This document shows positions 12,282 to 24,993 of a stretch of DNA of 64,000 nt, in pieces. A program made the position numbers and the translations under genes. The DNA lies in the NCBI GenBank assembly GCA_031310005.1, contig CM062379.1, positions 682,001 through 746,000 on the forward strand, given 5' to 3'. The stretch is from Dactylellina haptotyla (lineage: Eukaryota > Ascomycota > Orbiliomycetes > Orbiliales > Orbiliaceae). The notes beneath the pieces are model-generated. The model worked only from the letters and a program-made list of their open reading frames with translations, was not told the DNA's origin and ran no database searches. Within the stretch, counting starts at the first letter, position 1. The number at the start of each line of letters is the position of its first letter.

Positions 12282-14016
12282 CTACAAGGCACGTCTCTTC
12301 AATTCAACAACCGGTCCCTTCTTCGTTCCGACGAAATGGTCATCCATCTCCCATCCGCCCTCTACATCCTCACCGATCTTCCTCAACCGCTCCTCGGCCG
12401 GCATTTTAACGTCGAATTCCCACACCAACCTCGCAAGGGTGATCTTCATCTCCATCAACGCCAAACCCTTACCGATACAACCCCTAGGCCCGATGCTGAA
12501 CGGGCAGAACGCCCTCCGGGCTTTCTCCACATCCTGCTTCGTGATAGTGCCGATGCTGGTCACGACCTCGCCTTCGATCCACCGCTCGGGGATGAAGGAG
12601 TCAGGACGCGGGTAGATGTCTGGAATGCGGTGGACAGAGTAGATTGGTGTGCCGATATCGATGCCCTCGGGGATGAATTTTCCGTCGACGGTAAGACCGC
12701 CGCTGAGAACTTCACGGGGTAGGCCGCCGGGAACAGCGGGTGAGAGACGCATGGCTTCATCGATGACAGCCTTGAGGTAACTGCATTCGTTCAGGCGGGC
12801 GCCGCTAACAATTTCCTCGATATCAGAGAAGTAAGAGCGGATCTCATCTTCAAGACGCTTGAGGCTGCGCGGGTTGCGGACCAGCCAGAAGATCGCGGCG
12901 GAGAGAGAGGTGGAGGTTGTGTCGCTACCGGCTACCATGAGGACGTTGCTCTCGCTCCAGAGTTCGGGCATGGTGAGCTTCTCGCCGGTTTCCGGGTCAG
13001 TGGCGTTGAGGAGGTAGTGGAAGAAGTCCTTGCGGGCGCTGTGACCGAGTTCCGTTCGCTCTTTGGCGCGGATAGTGGCCTGCTGGCGGGATTTCATAAT
13101 GAAGTTCCAGCGGTCACGGGTGAGCTTGCGGAGGAAGACTTGGTCGAGGTGGTGAGTGTCAAGAGGGAGCCAGAGGCCGCACTAGAAATATCCATTAATA
13201 CTGATACATTTTGATCTTTAAATAGAAAAATAAGGAACTTACGAGGAAATGTCTTTGGGCAGCTCTGTCAACCAACTCTGGGAGCTGTCTGTTACCGGTT
13301 CCCTCGAGTAATTCGAAGGATTTTCCAAAGCAGAGGAATCCGAGCACGTCAAAGGTCAAGTAATTGAACCAATTCGCCATATTTCTCATCTTGACAACAC
13401 CCTTCTCATCTCTGGAATCGCTATCGATGTCCTTGGGCGCCTGAAGGAGCTGCTTCTGGAAATACCTGATCCTATCGAGAATCAAGTCCTCCATACCTTT
13501 CAACGCAGACTCGCTGAAGGCCTGCGACAAGATACGGCGCTTCCTGCCGTGTGCGACTTTGTCGATACCGCTATGAGTGTTAGGATTCGACTTGATAGCC
13601 GGGAAGGCATAGTAGAACCGCGCCTTGCGCAGCTGCTTGGTGAATCCGTAGATTTCATGCAGGCCGACGGAGGAGTTGATTGAGATGTATGTTGGGGTGA
13701 GACGGACGTGGGTGCCGTACTGCTCGTGGAGCGAGTGCACCCACAGATGTCGCTTACCAGTCATACCATGGTACAGGGAGACTAGCGGAGTGATGCGGCA
13801 GAGGAGCGGGCCCGGGATGTGCCGGGCAGGGTGCAGGAAGAGGTTGTAGAAGGCGAGCGCGAACAGCTATACGAGGTCCCCGCGGATTAGTATTTTCTAG
13901 AATTCTACACAGAAGAAAGAAGAGTAAGTGCAGGGTTTTCGGCTTACGTAGAAAAAGCAGCTGCCCAGCAGTGCCGCTACCATGTACAGCGGGCTGGAGA
14001 GGATTACGGCGAGCAT
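12282..14016 (-). CDS. Cytochrome P450 monooxygenase
   Basis: Three exons on the minus strand: 14016-13948, 13866-13243 and 13181-12282, giving 530 aa. An N-terminal membrane anchor (about residues 5-33) precedes the proline hinge ARHIPGPLL. The I-helix oxygen-binding motif AGSDTT is at 315-320, the ExxR motif EAMR at 373-376, PERW at 429-432, and the haem loop FCPFSIGPRGC ends in the axial Cys at 466. All canonical P450 landmarks are present, so it should be a working ER-bound monooxygenase supplied by a cytochrome P450 reductase. The length is normal. The CYP family cannot be assigned by eye and no substrate is inferred. No polyketide, peptide or terpene synthase lies nearby, so the window gives no sign of a secondary-metabolite cluster. 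Confidence 0.92.
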
Positions 14017-15018
14017 GGTGGGTGGTTTCTACGACGGGGCTTCTCAAAGGCAAGGCGTATGCGGCAACTTGCAACTGACGATAGAAAGGAAAGAAAGAGG
14101 AGAGGGAGAGGGAGAGGTGTCGAGGCGGGCGGTCTATATATACGCACTTTTGATAGAATAGACTTCAACGGCAGAGTCTCAGACCGGCCTCTCCCCGCAG
14201 ACAAGAAAAGCTACTACGTTCCCCTCACAAATTAATTCCCGTTCGCAACCTTTTTTTTCTTTCTTTCTCCTCTCAGCCATTCTCAGCTCTGTTTAGAATG
14301 TAACGGCTGACAACTGTGGAGCTCGCGGAACTAGCCTTGGAAACTACGATGATACTGTTATAGTTGCCGGCATTGGAAAGGTGGTTTTTTCGCAGCGATG
14401 TCTCGGGTACCGCCTGCAGCAGAGTGATGTGATGCAATGCTCGCTTTGCGCCGGCTTTCGCAGGAAGGAGGCACCACGTGAGCGCACGCCGGACTAGGTA
14501 GCCTCGAGACTAGCCCGGTCCGTTTCTGACTTCACTCTCTGGTAACGACGGGACACGGCAATTGCCCAATTGGACAGGTTGGTTTTCAAAGCAGGATGCA
14601 GGGATGCGGACATATCGGAAGCTTCCAATATTCCTCTGCCCTGGTCACCCGAGACCAGCAAGGTCTGTCTGTTGTAATTCATATATCAACACATATTACA
14701 TACACTCCCGTATTGGCGATGCTGACAAACAGAAGAAGGAGAAAAAAGAAAGAAGAGAGGAGACTATTAATACAATCCGTGAAAGGTAAAAAGGAGAGTC
14801 GTAAGTAAAAATGCCCAAGGGACGACAAAAACCATCATACAATAGTGGTATGCATATCGCAATCATAAATGCTGCAAAAACGACCAAACGATGCTGGGAA
14901 GGAAATTCGTTAATAAATATGGGGTATGTTTGTTTACTTGGGAGGTTATTAAAAAAACACATTACATTATTCATACGGTGGATGGATGGATATTACGTCA
15001 GTTACCGATTAGGTATAC
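14017..15018. other. P450 upstream region and 3' flank of the next minus-strand gene
   Basis: About 1.0 kb. The part next to the P450 start has purine-rich GGGAGA runs and a TATATATA element. The remainder is AT-rich towards the 3' end of the zinc-finger-like gene. No coding sequence was recognised. Confidence 0.5.
14135..14142 (-). promoter_or_regulatory. TATA box candidate of the P450 gene
   Basis: A TATATATA run lies about 120 bp before the P450 start codon, read on the minus strand. Inferred from position and composition only. Confidence 0.35.
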
Positions 15019-16754
15019 TTACTGCCCTCTCTTGAAGGCAAAGATTGTGAAATGGCAGTTTCCGCCAATCTGCCCGGCCTTGTGCCATTCGAACTCGGCC
15101 TGAAGCTCCTCGAAGCTTTCCATGTGGATCCCCTCTTCTCTGCCGGACTTGCTGCACTCGTGGAACAGGTAATGCGTTCCAAAGTCGAAATGAGCCGGGG
15201 ATGGTAGTTCACGTTCGAACCACAATGTGTTGCATTGCTCGTCGAAGATCAAAACCTTGCGGACATCGGATGGATGGATGGAAGACGGGGACAACTGAGA
15301 ATGATTATGAGAGAACCCGTGATAGTGGTCCACGCCTTCCGAGTTCTGGAGAGTGTACCCGGGATCATGGGTATAAGAAAGATGAGAAGATGGGTATCTC
15401 TGCGACGGGCGTGAAGAGAGCGCTGGCGTGCTGTTGCTGCTGCCACCGCTGGAGGAAGGGGGTGTGATAATCAGCGACTTTCCCGCGCTTCGGGGGATCT
15501 GATCGAACGATGGCAGATGCATACTGCCGCGATTCCGCCGGTTTGGTGAGTTCGAAGAGCCGGGAGAGGTACCGCGGTCACGATATAATCCGTAAATACG
15601 GTTCGTGACCGTTTCTCTGCTGCTCGGCGTCTCGAAAGCGTCGAGGAACCGGGTAACATCGTCGCCATCCACAGCGGCAGACTCGAGGATGCTCATAATC
15701 ATCTCATTGATCACATAATCTAGCCAGATTCCTATCAGTTTCGAGCCCGCAAGTGGGTCGATTCCGGGGCCAAGCTTACACTTATTATTGGGTGGTGCGA
15801 TCTGAGGGAACAGCGTGTTCCACACTTCGTCCCAGCTCATATTCTTGTCGAACTCGGAGGGCACGCCTCCGTTACGAAAATGGTGCTTCAAATGGGCATA
15901 CCTGGATTCAACAAGGTCGATTAGCTTTTAATTCGAGCACTGACAAATATCAGCTAGATTGCTTACTTTAAATCGGATGAGCGCCCATGAACATGCATGC
16001 AGTCAGCATATTTGACTGGATCAAGCTTGAAGAACCAGCAGGCGAAATCCGAGCTGCTGCTCGCTTTGTTCTTGCTCCTGCTGTGGGAGGAGGGTATATA
16101 ATTTGGGTAATTCTGGCTGTTATCCTCCTCGTCCTCCTCTTGTCCGTAGTCTGACCTCCTCCCCCCGGACTTGGAGGTTCCGCTGTATTTTGAGCTCATA
16201 CTACCCTTGGAGAAACTATGGCTAGAGGAACGTCTGTGGTGACCGCGACCTTCACTGGATGGATGTTCCGTGACACCCACCATGGTGACGTCCATATTAT
16301 AATCCATCTCTGGAGGAGTGGGAAGCTCACGGCTAAAATTAGACCCTTTCTTCTGAGGAGCGGAGATGTTCCTTTGAGAAGGATAGTAGAACGCTTGGGA
16401 ATCTAACTTTGAAGACGCCTTGATCCGTGCCGCCGCCGCTTGAATATCCACACTGCCATACGAATAGTGCTGACTGTTTACCGCCATCATGATCTTGTCC
16501 GTCCAAGGAACGTTAGACTGCTGGGAAAGATACTGGTCGAGAGCCCAGGAAAGTTCGCTCTTAATATCTCCTCTGCAACCAAACGGAGAAACAGCGGTAA
16601 CAGCAGCAGCAGCAACGGCGTAAGAGTCACTAGATATAGGCGCCTCGAGCGACGGCTCGCCGACAGGCTTGGCAGCAAATGCGGCTCCTCCAAATGAAGT
16701 CTGGGTAGTCAGGAGCTCTCGAATACTAGGCGGTCTTTTTCCCTTAGTTGGCAC
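15019..16754 (-). CDS. Condensed C2H2-like protein A, function unknown
   Basis: Two exons: 16754-15967 and 15901-15019, giving 556 aa. The intron falls inside the Lys codon of DLK|YAHLKHH, and splicing restores a metal-binding-like motif: C239-x12-C252-x13-H266-x2-H269-H270, with FACWFFKLDPVKYADC as its first half. It is followed by MSWDEVWNTLFP. Large fungal families carry a CPF..DP..Y..C finger, a second Cys/His segment and then a W..LFP segment. Here the second Cys/His segment is absent. Flanks are Ser/Gly/His-rich and probably disordered. The C-terminal 60 residues form a separate module ending in RGQ, shared with the gene at 20808-22502. A nuclear or DNA-binding role is possible but unproven. 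Confidence 0.75.
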
Positions 16755-19700
16755 AAGTTAGTAATTTACACTCGTCGATAGATGCGCCAGTGAAGGATTG
16801 GCGTTCAAAGTACAGCGTCAGATTGAGGATTTCGCGAATCCGAGAATCAAAGATGCAAATGTTCAACTGAGGTGTTGTGCGTGCGCATATGCATGAGCGG
16901 GAGATAATTTTAGAAGTGACAAGGAAAAAAAAAAAAAAAGAGTCGCTGTTAACTTCAAAGAGATTATCATGCACTGTACCCAAAGGAGTTGACCAGCTCC
17001 GATAAGCTCATCGCTCTATCCTACTGGTTTGAAGCTTGTGGAAAGTGGTAGAATGATTAATGGCAGTGCAAAAACGATCGTATGCAAGTATATAGATGAA
17101 GCTAAGTCCGCGTGTGTTGATCCAATAGTTTTGGCAGGATCACGAAATGGGATTGTTTTTTTCATAAGAATGATATTGTATGACAAATGTAATTTAACGA
17201 GAGCTAGTAATAATTTTTTTTCTTTAATTTCGAGGCGTGCCGGAGGGGGAGATGCTCCGGGTGAGAATATATATAGGAACCTGGCTGAGAAGACTGCGGT
17301 AGTCTCGATAAGCCATCATAAAAGAGCTAGGAACGAGGCTGAGAGAGAGTAACAATATATTTTTCTGGGGGTGGGGTGGAGGCATTCCACAAAAACAAAT
17401 AAAAAAACACGCCCATTGTGAATGAGGTGTGAGGTAGGCAATAGGCACGGCGGCGGCGGGCAGGAAGGATGAATGACTGTTACTTCACCCTTTGATTCGA
17501 CGGGCGGGCCTGTTGCGCGAACCAACGTAGCGCAGGGAAAAAAGAAGGGGAAGGGCAATCGAGTAACAAACGACGCAGGAATCACAACGATACGCCGGCC
17601 AGTCAGGATAACCGCATGCTTTGCATGTACTTCTCAGAAAGATGAGAATGGTCTTTGCTTAGTCCGCTTTCCCGAGCGAGATGGGTGGTGCATCCTACCC
17701 AATTGGAAGTCCCGACGTAGCAGTTGTGTGCGTGGGTCCGGAAACCCTGGACGGGCCACACATCGCCCTGCCCCACCGCTACGTCATAGGGTCCTTGCGA
17801 ATAAGCTTAATTCTCGAACAATTATTGAGGGCCAACGCTCGAAGGATCTGGCCCCAGATGGGGTTTCCAGGAGCGGTACCGATACCGAGCTGGCAGGAAT
17901 AGCCTAATAGAAGGCACGGCGGGTGTAGCGGTATTTGGGGGCCGACAGATACCCAGAAACCTTCACCCTTCTGCGACGATCTTCCGCTATCTTGGAACAG
18001 TTCGCGTCTCAGTTGTAAGAGAGCCGGCTGTCGATTGGGCCGCGTGAGGTTTCGGTGATTTGAAAAAAGTTGCCGACTATCAGCTTTGCGGCAACTTGTG
18101 AGGCATTGTTTGTTTCCCGGCTGCATTGACAATAATAATAATACCCGAGACCCTTTGAATCTTGTCTTGACTTCTTTATCATCGATGAACCTAGCAATAT
18201 GGCTTGATATTCTAGGTACTGGTAATACTTCGTCCCATGAATGCGTATCCCACGACGTCATATCCGCCTCCCCATCACGAATAGGGCGCGCGCGTGGTTC
18301 TGGTTGTCAGCTCTTTACAGACATAGCGCCACTCCTGCCAGAAGGGAAGGAAGCCCACAACGGGGCAAAAGAAAAAGGGAGGGCCCCATAAAACTCGAAA
18401 TTAATGGTGAACATGTGCACGTGGGTCAAGGAGAAGCATTTGGTCATGTACAAGATCGGAGATCTAATGAAACGGTGGAGGTCCTGGAGGTGTGGAGCAT
18501 TCGTCAACAGTCAGGGTGTGTCGGTCTAGAATATTAATTCGAACCCAAACTTGAAATTCTCGTAAGGCAGGGTTAGGCTGTACGCAGTTCAGGGTGCATT
18601 TCGCTATCGGCTAACCCATCAGCCTTAACACAATCAAGTCCACACCTCCGAACCATTTCAAATACCTCCAAAACGGATTGAAGACAAGGAAAAAAAACAA
18701 AATCGCCTATGATGCAAGTCTTCCCGAGAAAGGCTGTTCAACTCGCCTGCTATAGTGCGTGCTTTCACAAAAATACTTCAACATTGGGATTGGAGCACAT
18801 CTGATGTCAGGACCCTGCTTCTGAATTGCCTGGTCTCTTACGCCTCCAGCTCCGGATGGGTTCAACCTCGACCCCGATGCTAGCTGATTGGGTGGGATTA
18901 CCCGTGAGCCTGGCTCCGCAAGGAGCTAGGTATGCATGCAGTTGCAGGACATCATACTCGATTCCATGAGAGTTTCGAGATCACGCCACACAGAATACCG
19001 AGGACGAGGTTACAAATCTTGGGGATATCTACTAGTTGACAATTTGTGCATGGTCGATCTTTAGCCTCTTTGTAAAAGAGCCAAGTCTTCGAGTCCAAGG
19101 GCTTACATTGCTTCGGAGATTCATCGAATGTTCGACGAACATGGGACCCACCAAAAATCTTCAAGTGATTGTTGAACCAAAACTGCATTTTTGGGGTCAT
19201 ATCGTATGATGGGTATACCTACCCCTTCAAGTTTCGAAAGCGTTTTGCCACAACATAGGCGTTTTAGACTGTCTCTTTTTTCTCTCTCACGTCCGCCATC
19301 GTCATCGATGCATTGCGGATTCCGGTTCCAGCGTTGGTCAGCTGAGATGGTCGTTGGGAACAGCGTTCACCCCCGCCAGAAAATCCCCCACCCTTCATGA
19401 ATTGAAGCGTAAAGGAGAAAGAGAGATACGAGGAGATTTGGACGGCGAATTTCATTCAGCCTCCATCTGTATTTTTTCGCTCGTTACTTCTGCCGCATAC
19501 ATTAGATGAGAGCCAGTCACACACAATCCCATAGCGAGAAATCATGGGAAACCCCGCGCATGTGCCATTCCAATCCATTTCTTTCCTGGATTTGCCTGTT
19601 TTAAGGAGTGAGCTTCATGGTCCCGTGGACGGGTTTACCTGTCGAAAATACGCACTTCCGATACGGACCTCCACTCACGATAATTCACCGGCAATAGATA

Positions 19701-20807
19701 CTACTAAGTGGATAGATTCTCAGAATTGCGATATCCCCTCGCTTGAGCGGCAGGCATTATGCTATCATAGTTCGTAAAAGGTTAAACTTAATAACTTTTA
19801 TTGGGATTTGAGATTATGCACAGGTACATCATTTGTCTTAGATGAGAACACTAGAACAACAAGCAGCCAAGAAAAACAAAACTCCCCAGAAAAACAGAAA
19901 TTTGCAAGAAAACATCTCCAATTGACACTCTGTGGGGGCTATTGAAAGTGTGATAAAGACAGAAGTTAGAAGTATTGTATTGGACGGGAATAAAACCATT
20001 ATTCCTCAAGCAAGTCCCTCAATGATTCTTGCTTCCTAAAGCCTCACTCGGTGAAATCAACAGGATGCCCTTGAGAGCTTCTACGGTACACAAGCTAGCG
20101 TTGACGACGCTGCTAGGACCGGGCTGCTCTAATATTTGTTCCAAGAAAGTTGAACTGTATCAATGACACATTCCGAATATGTCAAATAATCTAGGATACA
20201 GGTTCCAAAGCTTGCGGAAGATCCGAGGACGCCAAAGCTAACGGGAGAAGATGCCCCGAAAGAATGCAAGCGGTCGCAGAGCAAGATCATAAGACCAGGC
20301 CGTCGGGAGGAAGTGTGTTCCCCGGCCTGTTACTCTTACAATCGTACTGGCTCGTGCGTGCCGCGCTGATTGTCCTGATACGGAGCCCTCCAGCTGTGCT
20401 GGGCCGTGTTGCGACGATGTTGGTATGTTACACCAGCAACATGTGGTCTGTGCCGAACGAGTCTGCACGCGCACACCCACGCGAGCAGGTTCCCGCGACG
20501 CAACCAACCGTCCAGCAGGCGAGCAACAACAACGTACTGGACGGCATGGACCAGAACTCAAGTAGCACGGCTTTCGACCGATCGTATTCGGAATGTATCG
20601 AGGGTATGCGGAGCGGAGCGGGGGCTATGAGGTATGGATTGGAGATGATTCGGAGCATCTAAAATATAGTCAGTATCTCCGGTAACCTGATGGCAGTAGG
20701 GAAGTACTCACACATGAGAAGATGCTCACCAGCTACTATTCAGTGCCCATAGGAAGATCAATGTCTTATTGCTGATGTTGAAGTACTAAGTCGTGGGAAG
20801 GCGACGT
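16755..20807. other. Long intergenic region between the two paralogues
   Basis: About 4.05 kb. Open frames of up to 160 codons occur on both strands near 17.5-18.3 and 20.2-20.7 kb. None shows a domain, a signal peptide or similarity to the flanking paralogues, so I treat them as chance. Poly-A near 16923-16939 and poly-T near 17214-17226 are the only simple features. No third copy or remnant of the paralogue family was recognised. Confidence 0.5.
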
Positions 20808-22502
20808 TCAACCTGGGAACGTGCTGTAGTTTTGTCCTCTTTGCCTCTGGAGGACAATGAAGCCATCACTGCTTGCCATGGGCTTCAGATAGTAATAATA
20901 CTCCTTCTGAAGGCAATCCATCGACCTCATGGATATCAAGCAGTTTGCGCCGGTGGATCTATCTCCATAATATACTAGGAAGTATCTGGAGAAATCGAAG
21001 AGGGTATCCGGGTGTCGGTCTTCCCAAAAATACTCCTCGTTCGTAACCCAGTCCTGGACTTTGATTCTCGGGTTTGACGGATAGAAAGGAGCCGGCGCAC
21101 GTTGCATTATGTCTATTTCCATGCTTTCGTGGGACGACATTTCAGCACCATGATCGGAGGCGATATCCATCTCGACAGGGTTAAGGATGCCTTCGTTGTC
21201 AGGAAGCATACGGGCCGGCTCGTCGAGCCGTTGTGGCACATTCGATGATGGGAAGTAATAACCATCGTAGCCACCCAGGTCAACCGCCAATCTCGAGCTG
21301 GCGTTGGAAGAGGATTCCCAGTTCGTGAACCCAGCAGAGACAATGGAGTGAGGGAATCGTCTAGGTTGGCGAGAGTGGCTGGAAACCCTTCGGCGATCAA
21401 AGGATGGATGATGGCTTGCTGGTTGGCTAACTGACGGCGGGCCCTGACGGCTACTCTCTCCGGCTTCCGATTGATAGCGAATCGAGTTTGGACTCAAGAG
21501 ACCGATATTTTGCTGGGGAGTAGACGGAACCGGTGTTTCTTCGTCTACGAAACGTTGGTATATTTGCGCCATTAGAAGCAGTTGCTGATCCCGGTCCTTG
21601 ATGCTGGGCAAAGCGCGTCCTGGAAAAAGTACCTGCCAGACGGAATCATAGCTCATGCGACGCGACAAATCCACAGGCAAGCCATCGGGGTAGTGATGGG
21701 GCAAATGGATATGTTTTAGATGGTGTGCTTCTTTACGGATATCTGCACATGCGTGGTACCTGACGGGATCAGACAGCCAGAACCAGCATGCGTAATATTT
21801 TTTGCCATCGCTGACAGGCGGGTCGAGTGGTCGCGGTAGCGAAGGCGGGGAACCGTTATTGCCGCCCGAAGGCCCTCCACCACCACCTCCAGATCTGGAG
21901 CCGTGGTAGGTCTGCTGGTTTTGGCCAGAGCTTGACGACTTGTTGCTGTGATGGGAACCACCAGAAGAGCGACCGGAGCCGCTACACCGGTTGGGAGTCG
22001 TTTTGTAGAACGAAACAGCTTCCCAGTCCGAAATTGTCGGTCGCTCTGGTGTTTTCTCTGTATCCGATAAGGATAGTGCTGAGGAGTCACGGTCGGATTC
22101 ATCTCCAGAAGGAGAGTCGTCCTCCGTGATTCGACCAAGGGCTGAACCGCGCCTCGACGCATTTTTACCCAAAGCCAGTTTTCCGAGTAGATCCTCGACG
22201 CCCGGTTCGCTTCGCCATTTTGCGGGTTCTCGATGATAGAGGGAATCCGAGTGTCTTCGAGGCTTTCGGTGAACAGAAGAAGGGTCTCCAGAAGCCTCGG
22301 GGTGCTTAAAAGAGGGGAAGAAGGAGAAAGGAAATTTGGGAGGACCAGAAAGAGACAAACGAGTCGCAGACCCGGATGCCTTATACGGGCCCTGAACCTT
22401 GCGGCTGAGAACAACACCATCCGTCTCGGACACTTGGAGATGAAGTCGACCAGCACAGTGTTCAGTTTGGAGGAAGTCTGCGGTGGAAAGGAGAAACGAC
22501 AT
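20808..22502 (-). CDS. Condensed C2H2-like protein B, paralogue of protein A
   Basis: A single uninterrupted exon encodes 564 aa. The motif YYACWFWLSDPVRYHAC, then HLKHIHLPHH, gives C239-x12-C252-x13-H266-x2-H269-H270, the same spacing as protein A. MSYDSVWQVLFPG follows, the counterpart of MSWDEVWNTLFP. The C-terminal stretch (FDFSRYF..., I-x-M-x-S, LQ-x-E, final RGQ motif) also aligns with protein A. The N-terminal half is unrelated: Ser-rich, with acidic SPSGDESDRDSS and a poly-Gly run. Protein A has an intron inside the finger; B has none, so an intron was gained or lost after duplication. Function is unknown. A zinc-binding or regulatory role is only an inference from the Cys/His spacing. 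Confidence 0.78.
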   Translation of the reverse strand: MSFLLSTADFLQTEHCAGRLHLQVSETDGVVLSRKVQGPYKASGSATRLSLSGPPKFPFSFFPSFKHPEASGDPSSVHRKPRRHSDSLYHREPAKWRSEPGVEDLLGKLALGKNASRRGSALGRITEDDSPSGDESDRDSSALSLSDTEKTPERPTISDWEAVSFYKTTPNRCSGSGRSSGGSHHSNKSSSSGQNQQTYHGSRSGGGGGGPSGGNNGSPPSLPRPLDPPVSDGKKYYACWFWLSDPVRYHACADIRKEAHHLKHIHLPHHYPDGLPVDLSRRMSYDSVWQVLFPGRALPSIKDRDQQLLLMAQIYQRFVDEETPVPSTPQQNIGLLSPNSIRYQSEAGESSRQGPPSVSQPASHHPSFDRRRVSSHSRQPRRFPHSIVSAGFTNWESSSNASSRLAVDLGGYDGYYFPSSNVPQRLDEPARMLPDNEGILNPVEMDIASDHGAEMSSHESMEIDIMQRAPAPFYPSNPRIKVQDWVTNEEYFWEDRHPDTLFDFSRYFLVYYGDRSTGANCLISMRSMDCLQKEYYYYLKPMASSDGFIVLQRQRGQNYSTFPG

Positions 22503-23033
22503 TTTTGAGGAATGTATGGTGTTTGAACGTGTTTTCCAAAGATCGCGAAGGGGTGATTTATAAGTTTGCAGTATCGTTGAAATACGTATCCCAAATCTGA
22601 TCCTTAACCAGAGGCGTTACGGAAGAGAAAAGGTATAAAAAGAAAATAGAAGTATCTATAGGAACAAACAACACCTGTGAGATACAACCCTCTGCGAGGA
22701 CGGACTTGGGGCGTGACTTACCTTTTCAGTGCTCAGTTTTGAAGTCTCTTGGGGTCAAGATGTTTTTATTTTAAACCTAAAGGAACTGCTGTCTATATAA
22801 ATACTTTCTTTGGAAGGGAAGCGCTGTTGTCCAAATGGGAATTTCTTATTCCTCGACATGTCGAATCATTTCCTGGAGTTTCCATATCGTGTACCGGGAA
22901 CTGGTGTACCATCCCGCCAGCTAACCGGTGGGTCGTTACCAATACACCAGTCGCGACACTCGTGGGCTATTTTTTCATCACTTTTACGATTTTCAAAAAA
23001 GCACGAAGCCGTTGAGGGCAGGCAGGGGGGCTT

Positions 23034-23054
23034 GGTGGTGGTGGTGGTGGTGGT
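23034..23054. repeat. (GGT)7 microsatellite
   Basis: A perfect GGT trinucleotide run in intergenic DNA. No function is implied. Confidence 0.9.
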
Positions 23055-24972
23055 CCAGGGTCACAGAAACTAGCCTAGACTCCAACTGACTGTCGACTGG
23101 CTAGTGCCGCATAGTAACGTATTTGCGCTGGCCGCCAGCGGGGGATACTGACGACTCTGTCGTCAAGAAACCCGGGGCAAGGCACAGCAACCTCCTAGAG
23201 CCCGGGTGAGTGAGACTTCAATAGTTAATTTTAAATATTCTGCATCGGACCTCGAGATGCATATGCACGTACTTGCTCTAGAGCGCGGGTGCTTGCTCCA
23301 GCGGGGCTGCTTCGAATGAACAGCGCTCACCCCTCATACTGACCCAGGGCTCTTGCACGGGCGTGTGCAAGGAGGCAGAATGGGCCCATCGGCTTTCCTG
23401 TTTCCTGAATTGAGACATCTCTGGGCCAGGCAACTAACTGTTGGTCGAGGTCCTCGCGGTGTCTATTCGCTGTCATCAACCGATGCTCGCGGACCCAAAC
23501 CTGCATGTCGCTAACAGCTACCCTTCTAGCACCAAACTTGGACGCTTTTTGATCCTGGCAGGCGAAAAATAGGTTGGTGTACGGATATTCCTCGGCCATA
23601 AGCATCATCCGAAAAGGAAAAATAAAAAATAAAAATAAGCTGCCTAGCGGCCAACAAACCGTTGTATCATGAGGCGTCCTTTCGATTTTGCAATATTGTC
23701 ATATCGGTCGAATTTCGGCGATACGGGAAACAATGCAAGACCTTGTAGACTTGTGCCGCCAGTTGATCCTATTTGCATGTCGCCCGAATCGCCCGGCCGA
23801 GTCTTGATCGTAGCTAGGAGGTTGTGATCATGCAAGCAGCAGCGCATCTACGTAACGATAGCCAGACGGCTCATCGACGGCTCACGTACACCTGGCAGTG
23901 ATGATTTGAGAATGTAAGACACTCGGCCGCCGGTATACACCGTTCAAAGTTGAGCATTGTCCTGTCTCGCCAAGTCTTTCAACGGTGTTCCCAGCAGACC
24001 AATCACTATAATTGTGTCCGAATGGTGATACCATAATTCCTTTTTTCCAAGTGAGCGGCGGGTCCTCCGGATCGCGAATGATACTTCTCATCGACCTTTT
24101 GTTTGTTCCTTGTTTGTCTGTCTCCTGCTCTAGCTGCGCTGCTCCATCGACCACGCGGACTTTCGCTATCGACTTTTCCCCCCAATCCCTTTCATTTCCC
24201 GAAAGGAAGTAACCCGCTCGCCCCGGTAAGGTATATGAGTAGTTATTGGCTTCGTGATGGTCGCCACCTTTACCCGACGACGCATTAGGATGAAACCTTC
24301 AGGAGCCCACGAAACTTGCAAAAAGCCTCACCACGTGAAGTCTGAATCCTGATCACGGAAATGGTAACTAAACTAGTGAACTCCGTATCTGCGGAACCCG
24401 TGTTTCGTGACGAGCCATGCTCAAAGCGAGAATCTCGCAAGTTAAGGCAACCGGCTGTGCAGTAGCTTTGTCATTTCATGGTTCAGAACTTGGGTGACAG
24501 CCGATGAGGAACCCGAAGGAAAGAAGCAAGCTCGAAGCGAGGGATCCAACATCCCGTCCAGATTGGCCGATCACCATTCTATTGGAGCAGACTTCATATG
24601 GCTGTTGTCGCTATCAATTTCTACAATCTTACGCGAGCGCTCCGAGGATCAGGCGTCCTCTGACAAAACAAGAAGCCGGTCGCTACGCTTTTGTCTCTCG
24701 GTGACATTCACCGTATCCCGAAAAGACGAATACAACGTCCTCTATTTTCGGCTGGCCGGGAAAAAGTAAATATCATTCGGGTGCTTGTCAAGCAAAGATG
24801 CTCGAATCTTCGAGAGGGAACTGGCTCTGGAAGCGAGACAGCTATCCCCGCGGGCCTTACAGATGGCTGATCATGCAGGTTTTCGTTGGAAGCGTCGTAG
24901 GAGGAAGAAGAAACCATACCGGGGAGCTTACGTTCGTCGACGATTGGAAGTCTGGCGAGCGATCCACCTTAC

Positions 24973-24993
24973 TCATTCATTCATCCATTCATT
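24973..24993. repeat. CATT-type tetranucleotide repeat
   Basis: Imperfect CATT units in intergenic DNA. A simple repeat only. Confidence 0.75.

Noticed and set aside
12282-16754. P450 plus neighbouring gene as part of a secondary-metabolite cluster
   Set aside because: No backbone synthase, transporter or tailoring enzymes are present nearby.
17473-18261. Open frames of 144 and 160 codons on opposite strands
   Set aside because: No domain, no signal peptide and no plausible splice partners. Overlapping frames on both strands suggest chance.
20264-20662. 132-codon frame between the two paralogues
   Set aside because: One hydrophobic stretch but otherwise random composition, and no resemblance to either neighbour.
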